This document shows positions 1-5,688 of a stretch of 7,077 bases of DNA, one piece after another. Origin of the DNA: DAOVFN01 sp964607835. Its GTDB lineage: Archaea; Aenigmatarchaeota; Aenigmatarchaeia; QMZP01. Under the pieces are notes generated by a model that saw nothing but the letters and a program-made list of their open reading frames with translations, did no database searches and was not told the DNA's origin. The translations under genes were made by a program, and so were the position numbers. The stretch lies in contig CAZSLL010000027.1 of the NCBI GenBank assembly GCA_964607835.1, positions 1-7,077 of the forward strand, written 5' to 3'. Every line of letters begins with the position of its first letter. The stretch's first letter is position 1.

Positions 1-2004
1 CTCTGTGCGGGAGGACCCTGTGGTGGAGTACTTGTCCGGTGACTCAGCCAGTATGCTCAGGTAGACGTTCCCCGCCGGGTAGGCCCCCTGGTTCTTGAGT
101 ATTGAGGTCACCACGAAGGGCTGCTCCGGATAGATGCCCGTGATGCTGAGCTCCTCCATCTCCAGGCCAAAGGCCCCTGTCTGGCCCGTGGGGTTGGAGG
201 CGTAGGTGCCGTTCATGAGCTGGGTGGCGTAGCCCACGGGGTTGGTGAGCAGGAGGAAGCCCTGGCTGAAGGTCCCCCCGATATCTCCCATGAGGTTGGA
301 CATGGGCTCTGTGAATGAGGTGAACGTGTTGTGCACGCTCGGCCACCACTGCCCAAGGAGGCCAGAGCCCACCTGCTGGGAGCCCGGCCCTATTCCGTAT
401 ATTATGGTGGCCGCGCCGAGCATTATCCCGCCCGTGATGGGCCTCTCTTTGGCAGGGGAGAAGAACCCCGCTATCCCGCACACAATCCAGAAGTACAGGA
501 AGGTGTACTGCAGGGCCCCGGTGAGCTGCCACCCTGCCGCAGGGGTTATGCCGATGAAGCCGAACGCTCCTGAGGCTATGCCCACTATCACCATGATTAT
601 GGCGAAGATGAACTTCTCTGCCATCTCGTAGTATGCGGTGGCTCCCGATAACCCTCTGGAGAGCACCTCGCCAATGTTCTTGTTGGACTCGTCAGGGAGC
701 GGCGGTACCGCGAAGAAGGCGAAGGCTATGCCCGCCAGCACCAGGGAATCGAATATGTCGTTGAATATCCAGGGGATGAGGATGATACCAAGGAAGAACC
801 TCATGAGGGACTCTATGAACTCAGAAGAGTCGGAATACTCCACCTTGAGCAGGAAATAGCCGATGACTGCGGTGGCTATGTAGAAGAGGTGGAAAACATC
901 ACCAAGGTTGTTGAACCCGAAGGCGAAGAATGCTATTGCCGTGACCTTTCCCAGGCTCTTCAGAAAGCCCGCGGTGTTCTGCTTGCTCCTGGTCTCGGGA
1001 TGGAAAAGCAGTATGGAGCTCAGCCCAATCTTCTGGCCGGGCTTCTGGTCAATGTTCCTGGTGTCAGGGGCGACCAGATAAACGCCCACGCCCATGAAAC
1101 CAACGAGGAAGAACCAGCTCCCTGTGGTTGCGGTCACTGCCACGCCAACCACGATGGCGGCCAGGAGGTAGGCCACCTTTCTCATCTGCCCCATGTAGTG
1201 GTGGGAGCTCATCCTCTTGCTCCGCCAGGACCACTTCCCCCGCTTGGGCATCTTCTGGTTCACGTAATCCTTGAGTGCCTTGGTGTTGTCCCTGAACTGC
1301 TTGGCGTCTATATCCCCCTTCTCGTAGGCAGTGCGGAGGTTCTCCATCTCCTGGTTGTAAAATGCAATCCAGGCGTCGCGCTGGTGGGCCCAGTGCATGG
1401 ATTCAAAGCCCTTCTCTACTGACACATCATCCGCATTATCCCTGGAGAAAACCTTTCCTCCGTGACCAAGCACACTGAAGCCCTTTCCTGACTTCAGCTT
1501 CTTCTGGTATTCTTCATGTTCCTTTCTCTCCTTATCGGACCGTACTTTCTCCCTCTTTTGCCTGATTTCCTCCATACTCTCGTCATGCCTGTCTTCCTTC
1601 TTCTTCTTGTTCTCTCTCTGCTCCCTTCTCTTCCCTGTCCAGTACTTCTTGTGACGGAGCTCCGATACGTCATCGCCATACTCATTCTCAAGCCTGGATA
1701 TGCCCTGCCAGTAGTCTTCGTTGCTTATCTTCCTCTCAGCAAACTTTTTCTTGAGGTGAGCAAGATTCTTGTAATATTCCTTCTCTCTGTCTGTCAGTGA
1801 GCCAATATTGGGGTCAATCTCGGACAAGCTATTGTCCACAACGGTCTCAACAAGGTTACGCACCCTATCATGGGGAGTCTTCTCCAGCTCGACGAAAAGC
1901 TCGGCGCATATCTCCTTGATTATCATTTCCTTGGGAAATCCTCGCCTGAAAAGCTCGATGGTCTGGCCCTTTATCCTGTCCTTCAGAACCTTGCCTTTAA
2001 CCAA
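1..2004 (-). CDS. Large polytopic membrane protein, C-terminus cut by window edge
   Basis: The frame is open for 668 codons from 2004 to the left edge, so the protein is incomplete. I do not recognise the family. Residues 1-60 are probably helical. Residues ~75-180 are very Lys/Glu/Arg-rich and coiled-coil-like. Two short helical-hairpin segments (~78-108 and ~217-245) resemble SHOCT motifs. About nine hydrophobic segments follow from residue ~278 to ~555. The tail after ~560 is polar and probably extracellular, ending in a CARDB-like strand pattern around residues 617-660 (motif ILKNQGAYPAGNVYLSI). This predicts a cytoplasmic sensing or scaffolding half, a membrane core and an outside Ig-like domain. 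An in-frame TAA lies just upstream, and the first usable start is TTG at 2004, six bases after GGGTGG (2011-2016); the next in-frame ATG would be residue 27. It follows the 2060-3187 gene by 55 bp on the same strand. The reading frame is secure; function is unknown. Confidence 0.82.
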   Translation of the reverse strand, partial: MVKGKVLKDRIKGQTIELFRRGFPKEMIIKEICAELFVELEKTPHDRVRNLVETVVDNSLSEIDPNIGSLTDREKEYYKNLAHLKKKFAERKISNEDYWQGISRLENEYGDDVSELRHKKYWTGKRREQRENKKKKEDRHDESMEEIRQKREKVRSDKERKEHEEYQKKLKSGKGFSVLGHGGKVFSRDNADDVSVEKGFESMHWAHQRDAWIAFYNQEMENLRTAYEKGDIDAKQFRDNTKALKDYVNQKMPKRGKWSWRSKRMSSHHYMGQMRKVAYLLAAIVVGVAVTATTGSWFFLVGFMGVGVYLVAPDTRNIDQKPGQKIGLSSILLFHPETRSKQNTAGFLKSLGKVTAIAFFAFGFNNLGDVFHLFYIATAVIGYFLLKVEYSDSSEFIESLMRFFLGIILIPWIFNDIFDSLVLAGIAFAFFAVPPLPDESNKNIGEVLSRGLSGATAYYEMAEKFIFAIIMVIVGIASGAFGFIGITPAAGWQLTGALQYTFLYFWIVCGIAGFFSPAKERPITGGIMLGAATIIYGIGPGSQQVGSGLLGQWWPSVHNTFTSFTEPMSNLMGDIGGTFSQGFLLLTNPVGYATQLMNGTYASNPTGQTGAFGLEMEELSITGIYPEQPFVVTSILKNQGAYPAGNVYLSILAESPDKYSTTGSSRTE

Positions 2005-2010
2005 GACGTG

Positions 2011-2046
2011 CCACCCATTAATTAATTAACAGAGACCGTATTTATC
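2011..2046 (-). promoter_or_regulatory. TATA-like element and ribosome-binding site before the polytopic gene
   Basis: On the minus strand GATAAATACG (2037-2046) fits an archaeal TATA box and would start transcription near 2016. GGGTGG at 2011-2016 is six bases before the TTG start and matches the GGTGG seen before pelota and the LysM-like gene. Between them is the perfect 12-bp palindrome TTAATTAATTAA (2018-2029), which could be a regulator site or simply A+T-rich spacer. The gene may also be read from the promoter of the upstream gene, since the gap is only 55 bp. Confidence 0.4.
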
Positions 2047-2059
2047 TTTGCCTGAGAAG

Positions 2060-3187
2060 CTAGCGCTCCAGCTCCACCCTGAGCTCGGGGATGTTGAAGT
2101 GGCCTGTGCCGGAGATGGTCACGATGTTCTCGCCCATTCTAACGGATTCCGAGGTGAAGGTGGCGCTGTTCCATCCCACCCTCGGCGGGGATGTGGGAAT
2201 GGGGTCGCCGTTCATGGCAATTTCAACGCCGCCCTGTTTAGGGATGCTCTCTATCAGGTACTCCACCCTGCCCTGGAATATGCTGTTTACCAGGAAGCCG
2301 TAGTGCTCGTCCGTGAGGTTGAAGCGCCGGGAGGCCACTGCCTGGTCGCCCCTGGTGTAAATCCTGAAGACAGAATCCCTTATGGTGTAGACCCCTGTCT
2401 GGTCTATGAAGGTGAGGAGGTTCTGGCCAGCCCTGATGGGGGCATCGAGCACGTCGAACTCCAGATCGAGCATGCCTGTTGGCGAATCCCTGTAGACCTG
2501 GACACCGTTAATCTTGATTTCCAGGGCCCCGGTGCCTGATGCGTAGCCAGTGAGCTGAACCCTGTCAAACCCGTCCATCTCGCTGGGCAGGAGCTCGAAG
2601 GGTATGGTCCTGTGAGGGCCGTAGCTTAGCTCCACGTTGAAGTTCTTGAGAATATACACGCTTGAGGCCCAGAACATGAGGCCAGGGCCAGTGGTGTAGG
2701 CCCTGAGGGTGTTGGAGGCCTTCACGTGCTCCGCGGGAATCACGAGCTCATGGCTCCCCCTCGAGAGCCTGTCTGAGAGCACCTCCCTGCCGTTCCACTC
2801 GATTACGAGGTCCCCGTAGCTGTTGGTGTCGTAGACGTTGAAGTTTATGGCAACCCTCCTCTGGGTCTCCATGTGGTATTCAGGGACGCTTATCCCGAAC
2901 TCCTCGGTGTTCCCGCCAAGGAGGCCCCTTGATAACTCGAGCTGGGGAAAGGCCCTGAGCAGCTCTGCCTGCTCCTCGCCCACGTTGAAGGTTCTGAGGT
3001 CCACTGACCTGGCCACGAAGTCCTCCACGTAGCCAACCTCTCCGGGGGCAAATGTTGTCAAAGAGATGTTGGTCAGGGGGCCTGTGTAGGGAACGAAGTA
3101 GCTGAATGCGCCAACCGCGATGATGAGAATGAGCGCGATAGCGAGAACCCACATGAAATCGTCGACTTCGCCGCGCCTCTTCCCCAT
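2060..3187 (-). CDS. Single-TM surface protein with three tandem beta-modules
   Basis: A 375-residue protein. Residues 1-11 are basic and polar (MGKRRGEVDDF), residues 12-31 form one transmembrane helix, and the rest should lie outside the cell (inside-positive, uncleaved anchor). Residues ~95-375 hold three similar modules, each opening with a G-x-[LV]-x-I-x-x-N-G strand (GDLVIEWNG 125-133, GALEIKING 220-228, GGVEIAMNG 319-327) and carrying a later x-x-N turn (158-160, 254-256, 352-354), a period of ~95-99 residues. This is a beta-sandwich/jelly-roll pattern like carbohydrate- or partner-binding modules of archaeal surface proteins. No catalytic motif is visible. The first ATG after the promoter region is used; the frame stays open upstream only because it runs antisense into pelota. 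It leads a two-gene minus-strand group with the polytopic protein. Role (envelope adhesin or structural partner) is inference. Confidence 0.85.
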   Translation of the reverse strand: MGKRRGEVDDFMWVLAIALILIIAVGAFSYFVPYTGPLTNISLTTFAPGEVGYVEDFVARSVDLRTFNVGEEQAELLRAFPQLELSRGLLGGNTEEFGISVPEYHMETQRRVAINFNVYDTNSYGDLVIEWNGREVLSDRLSRGSHELVIPAEHVKASNTLRAYTTGPGLMFWASSVYILKNFNVELSYGPHRTIPFELLPSEMDGFDRVQLTGYASGTGALEIKINGVQVYRDSPTGMLDLEFDVLDAPIRAGQNLLTFIDQTGVYTIRDSVFRIYTRGDQAVASRRFNLTDEHYGFLVNSIFQGRVEYLIESIPKQGGVEIAMNGDPIPTSPPRVGWNSATFTSESVRMGENIVTISGTGHFNIPELRVELER

Positions 3188-3280
3188 ACGCCTCGCCTGA
3201 AGAACGCCCGCCACACAGGCGGCTTTCCAATATATAATTCGCGCCGATAATATAAAAAGCCGTATTAGGTGGTTGTTTTC
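3188..3280. promoter_or_regulatory. Divergent promoter region between surface operon and pelota
   Basis: This 93-bp gap separates two starts facing away from each other. It holds two TATA-like elements: ATATATAATT at about 3231-3240, which reads well on both strands, and ATAATATAAAA at 3247-3257. For pelota the left element would give a start near 3260 and a ~20-nt leader that includes AGGTGG (3267-3272). The right element would give an almost leaderless message lacking that site. For the minus-strand gene the left element gives a start near 3208. A small dyad, CCGCC-ACACA-GGCGG (3208-3222), sits between the elements and the minus-strand start codon. Confidence 0.55.
3267..3272 (+). promoter_or_regulatory. 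Ribosome-binding site of pelota
   Basis: AGGTGG lies eight bases before ATG 3281 and can pair with the archaeal 16S rRNA 3' end. It decides the start against the in-frame GTG at 3269, which would lie inside this site. Confidence 0.55.
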
Positions 3281-4294
3281 ATGCAAATCCAGAAGAGGGA
3301 CCTCAGAAACGGGATAGTGAGGGTAAAGACCGAGACCATGGACGACCTCTGGCACCTGGACAAGGTGCTCGGGGAGGGGGACGGCATCACCGCCAGGACC
3401 ATGAGGAAGACCACCATAAAGAGGGGGAGCGAGATAAGGGAGGGGGACAGGATTCCCATGGTGCTTACCATAGGGCTGGAGAAAGCAGAGTTCCACCCGG
3501 ATTCGCATGCTCTGAGGCTCAGGGGCCCGGTCATAGCAGGGCCTGAGGACAGGGTCCGGATTGGCTCCTACCACAGCATATCCATAGGGGTGGGGGACTC
3601 CCTGACAATAAGGAAGGAGCAGTGGAAGCAGCACCAGCTCGACAGGCTTGAGAAGGCCAGGCACAAAAAGAGCCTGCTCATGATTTGCGTCCTTGACAGG
3701 GACGAGGCGGATTTCGCGGTGCTGAAGGAGTCCGGGCTCGGGCATCTTGCCCACATGGAGCCTGACAAGGCCGAGGACGAGAGCCATGTGGAGAAGTTCA
3801 GGAATGACATATTGGGGTATCTGAAGGGAAAGCCCGAGGCAGGGACCATCGTTCTTGCGGGGCCAGGCTTCGAGAGGGAGAACCTGCTGGCGCACATAAA
3901 GAAGAGGGACCCCGGGCTGGCCAGGAAATGCGTGCTCGAGCACACCAACGCAACAGGCAGGTCAGGGGTGACCGAGCTCGTCAGGAATGCCGCGAACCGG
4001 ATTCTCAGGGACACCAGGATAGCCAGGGAAGCGGGCATAGTGGAGAGGTTCCTCGAGGAGGTGCACAAGGAGGGCCTGGCCACGTACGGGAAGAGGGAGG
4101 TCTCGGACGCCGTGAAACTCGGCGCTGTTGAGGTCCTGATTATATCTGAGGAAAGGCTCAGGGAGAGCGAGTGGCTCATGGACGCCGCAGAGAAGCAGGC
4201 CGGGAGGGTGGCAATAATCTCATCTGACCACGAGGCAGGGGAGCGGTTCCTCTCGCTCGGGGGTTTCGGGGCCATGCTGAGGTACAGGATATAG
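3281..4294 (+). CDS. pelA: mRNA surveillance / ribosome rescue protein Pelota
   Basis: A complete 337-residue aPelota (Dom34 family), the usual length. Pelota enters the empty A site of stalled ribosomes, is delivered in archaea by aEF1A (GTP) and works with ABCE1 to split the ribosome; it has no peptide-release activity. Seen here: the N-terminal Sm-like domain (residues 1-~125) opens with the typical RDLRNGIVRV and DDLWHLDKVL blocks; a central eRF1-domain-2-like part (~128-255) lacks GGQ, as expected; and the C-terminal eRF1-domain-3-like part (~256-337) includes GLATYGKREVSDAVKLGAVE and ends with SSDHEAGERF and LGGFGAMLRYRI, close to the family's closing motif. ATG 3281 is chosen over the in-frame GTG at 3269 because it matches the family N-terminus and follows AGGTGG at 3267-3272. 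Arg is mostly AGG. It is divergent from the surface operon, and a functional link is not implied. Confidence 0.97.
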   Translation: MQIQKRDLRNGIVRVKTETMDDLWHLDKVLGEGDGITARTMRKTTIKRGSEIREGDRIPMVLTIGLEKAEFHPDSHALRLRGPVIAGPEDRVRIGSYHSISIGVGDSLTIRKEQWKQHQLDRLEKARHKKSLLMICVLDRDEADFAVLKESGLGHLAHMEPDKAEDESHVEKFRNDILGYLKGKPEAGTIVLAGPGFERENLLAHIKKRDPGLARKCVLEHTNATGRSGVTELVRNAANRILRDTRIAREAGIVERFLEEVHKEGLATYGKREVSDAVKLGAVEVLIISEERLRESEWLMDAAEKQAGRVAIISSDHEAGERFLSLGGFGAMLRYRI

Positions 4295-4308
4295 GGTTTT
4301 TGGAAACC
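4295..4308 (+). terminator. Small hairpin directly after the pelota stop
   Basis: GGTTT (4295-4299) and AAACC (4304-4308) form a perfect 5-bp stem with a TTGG loop, directly after the TAG of pelota. The left arm runs into a five-T stretch, but no T-tract follows the hairpin, so it is at best a weak 3'-end signal. Confidence 0.25.
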
Positions 4309-4339
4309 GGCGCTTAGGGGCGAAAACAAGAAGACGATA

Positions 4340-4392
4340 AAATGCATGCATTTGCTGACAAGAAACCTATTAGGAATATGCAGAGATTCCTA
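4340..4392. repeat. Two perfect dyads in the gap upstream of the secreted coiled-coil gene
   Basis: AAATGCATGCATTT (4340-4353) is a perfect 14-bp palindrome. TAGGAAT (4371-4377) and ATTCCTA (4386-4392) are perfect 7-bp inverted arms around 8 bp. An 8-bp palindrome, AGAATTCT (4395-4402), follows. All lie 20-85 bp upstream of the TATA element near 4424-4437, where archaeal activators or upstream-binding regulators can act. The rest of the 188-bp gap (4295-4482) holds no gene that I can see. Confidence 0.45.
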
Positions 4393-4423
4393 TGAGAATT
4401 CTGACCTTCCGGATATTAAGACG

Positions 4424-4476
4424 AAAATTTTATTTAGTTGCGGACACAAATATAACTAAGATAAACTAAGGAGGGG
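4424..4476 (+). promoter_or_regulatory. Promoter and strong ribosome-binding site of the secreted coiled-coil gene
   Basis: The A+T-rich element AAAATTTTATTTAG (4424-4437) would place the RNA start near 4457, leaving a ~25-nt leader. GGAGGGG (4470-4476) lies six bases before ATG 4483 and is a strong Shine-Dalgarno site. A second TATA-like run, AAATATAAC (4448-4456), is too close to the gene to keep that site in the message. Confidence 0.5.
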
Positions 4477-4482
4477 CATCAA

Positions 4483-5403
4483 ATGAAACAAACTTTTTCG
4501 GCGCTGGTGGTTGTTAGCATGTTTTTATTGTCATTCGGTTTTATCGTTGCTGCACAGAATTCTGATGAAACTGCGATATCCGAACAGACGAAAGAGCAGT
4601 CAAAGATAATGGTCACATCACACGGTGCAAAGGTCAGGCTTATGCAGCTCCAGTATTCACTGCAAAAGCAAATCAATATAGGAGAGAGGGTTGTTCAGAA
4701 AGTATCCGAGATAAACGAGTCTTTCGACGTCACGGAACTCGAGACCATACTAGAAGAGCTGAAGGAAGTGAGCAAGCAAGCGGGCTCTGTGGATTCTGGA
4801 AAAGCAACAAACGAGGTTGTCCAGGATTTCGTTGATATCAAGCATGATGCAGTGCAGCTTTCCCAGCATTTCAGGAACATAACCCAGAATTCGTTCAGTG
4901 AGCAGGAAAAGACACAGTTAAAGCAGGGGCTCATGGACGGCATTGAAGCGGAAATGACGCAAGCAAGGGAAACGTTAAGGAATGCAATAAGGGAGCACAA
5001 CGAGGAAAGGATCCAGAACGCCATTCAGGCAATGAAGTCATCTGACAGCGGGAACCTTGCCCAGAAAGCAAAGAACGGTGAAATGGGCAAGGAACAGATA
5101 ATGGAACAAATAAGGGAAAAGGTAAATGAGATGACATCCGCCCAGAAAGCAGAGGCGGCCCGGGAAATGAAGAGTATAGCTGAGCAGAAAACACAGAGAG
5201 CAGAGTCAGCTATCGAGGCAGCCCGGGAAATGTTCCAGGAAAGGCTGTCTGAAAGGGTTCAGGAGAGGCTTGATGCAATTAAGCAGGCAATGGGGCTGAC
5301 CCAGGATGACATAAACAAGAGAATCAACCAGACACTGCCAGAGTCTGTAAGTCCCGACTTCTCTGGACAGGGAACTGGAACAGATGGGGGTGAAGAGCAA
5401 TGA
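4483..5403 (+). CDS. Secreted alpha-helical coiled-coil protein
   Basis: A 306-residue protein. Residues 1-24 are a clear Sec signal peptide (MKQ, a hydrophobic core, then VAA|QN). The mature chain is almost all helix-forming and rich in Glu, Gln, Lys and Ala, and runs as coiled coil from about 45 to 285; the tail (286-306) is Gly/Ser/Asp-rich and flexible. The block TSHGAKVRLMQLQYSLQKQI (45-64) looks like a short conserved helix, and a Gly/Ser break (101-107) separates two helical parts. EAAREM occurs at 224-229 and 245-250, exactly three heptads apart. No enzyme motif or C-terminal membrane anchor is visible. The strong GGAGGGG site fixes the start. Its TGA overlaps the ATG of the lipoprotein gene, so the two are probably translated together and may act together at the surface. 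A periplasm-like spacer, envelope or surface-fibre role is inference; I recognise no named family. Confidence 0.88.
   Translation: MKQTFSALVVVSMFLLSFGFIVAAQNSDETAISEQTKEQSKIMVTSHGAKVRLMQLQYSLQKQINIGERVVQKVSEINESFDVTELETILEELKEVSKQAGSVDSGKATNEVVQDFVDIKHDAVQLSQHFRNITQNSFSEQEKTQLKQGLMDGIEAEMTQARETLRNAIREHNEERIQNAIQAMKSSDSGNLAQKAKNGEMGKEQIMEQIREKVNEMTSAQKAEAAREMKSIAEQKTQRAESAIEAAREMFQERLSERVQERLDAIKQAMGLTQDDINKRINQTLPESVSPDFSGQGTGTDGGEEQ
5389..5393 (+). promoter_or_regulatory. Ribosome-binding site inside the preceding gene
   Basis: GGTGA, within the last codons of the coiled-coil gene, lies six bases before ATG 5400. Together with the ATGA stop/start overlap it indicates that the lipoprotein is translated from the same message. 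Confidence 0.6.
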
Positions 5404-5594
5404 ACACGAAGATTCTGGTGGCAATGATGTTCGTTTTTCTGTTAGTGACCGCAAGCGGTTGCGTTCAGACAGATGACGGGACAGGTTCCTCCACTGAACA
5501 AACTGACCAGGAAAATGAGCAGGAGATTGTGGACAATCTTGAAAATGACATAATCGAGGAAACAGAAACCATTGACATTGGGGAGCTCGTATAG
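5400..5594 (+). CDS. Small acidic lipoprotein
   Basis: A 64-residue protein. Residues 1-20 form a signal peptide with a lipobox-like end (T-A-S-G-Cys21), so the protein is probably lipid-anchored through Cys21 on the outer face of the membrane. The mature part is only ~44 residues, starts with a Thr/Ser/Gln-rich linker and is strongly acidic (about fifteen Asp/Glu and no Lys or Arg), ending in IDIGELV, which looks like a deliberate short peptide rather than a random tail. No folded domain is expected. Start and stop are well fixed: GGTGA precedes the ATG, which overlaps the upstream TGA by four bases, and the TAG lies inside a terminator hairpin. The acidic tail may bind a basic partner or metal ions, perhaps docking the co-translated coiled-coil protein; that is inference. 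No named family recognised. Confidence 0.8.
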   Translation: MNTKILVAMMFVFLLVTASGCVQTDDGTGSSTEQTDQENEQEIVDNLENDIIEETETIDIGELV

Positions 5595-5614
5595 CTCCCA
5601 CTAATTATTTTTTT
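5581..5614 (+). terminator. Hairpin plus T-tract terminator overlapping the lipoprotein stop
   Basis: GGGAGCT (5581-5587) and AGCTCCC (5593-5599) form a perfect 7-bp stem with a CGTAT loop, and seven T follow at 5608-5614. The TAG stop (5592-5594) lies in the loop and right arm. The oligo-T run alone is the known archaeal stop signal; the hairpin may also protect the RNA 3' end. It closes the 4483-5594 unit. Confidence 0.7.
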
Positions 5615-5634
5615 CAGCACAATGCCAGGCCACA

Positions 5635-5684
5635 GGAAGCTTTAAATACCCTTATTGTAACTATTTTATAGTGACAATAGGTGG
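5635..5684 (+). promoter_or_regulatory. Promoter of the LysM-like gene
   Basis: GGAAG (5635-5639) resembles a purine-rich BRE and TTTAAATA (5641-5648) is a clear archaeal TATA box, giving an expected RNA start near 5670. GGTGG (5680-5684) is four bases before ATG 5689, supporting that start over the in-frame GTG at 5671. Confidence 0.7.
5653..5679. promoter_or_regulatory. Near-perfect inverted repeat, likely repressor operator
   Basis: The arms TATTGTAACTAT (5653-5664) and ATAGTGACAATA (5668-5679) are inverted copies matching at 11 of 12 positions around TTT. The dyad begins four bases after the TATA box and covers the expected RNA start, the place where archaeal repressors block RNA polymerase. 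The right arm recurs, inverted, at the next promoter (6154-6163). The regulator is not in this window. Confidence 0.65.
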
Positions 5685-5688
5685 TTTC

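Noticed and set aside
889..1422. 177-residue plus-strand open frame, and other plus-strand frames in 242-2029 and 2048-2539
   Set aside because: They lie opposite the continuous minus-strand frames, whose translation shows clear TM segments, coiled coil and repeated modules. The plus-strand products are low-complexity shadows.
3188..3943. Upstream in-frame extension of the 2060-3187 minus-strand frame, giving 627 residues
   Set aside because: The extension runs antisense through pelota codons and the divergent promoter region. The TM-anchor start MGKRRGEVDDFMW fits ATG 3187.
3568..4347. 259-residue antisense open frame inside pelota
   Set aside because: Pelota is unmistakable on the plus strand. 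The antisense frame is Ser/Leu-rich, as expected from the complement of Lys/Glu/Arg-rich codons, and has no promoter or ribosome-binding site.
5671..5688. GTG 5671 as start of the LysM-like gene
   Set aside because: It coincides with the expected RNA start and would need leaderless translation, while ATG 5689 has GGTGG four bases upstream. Not excluded, only less likely.
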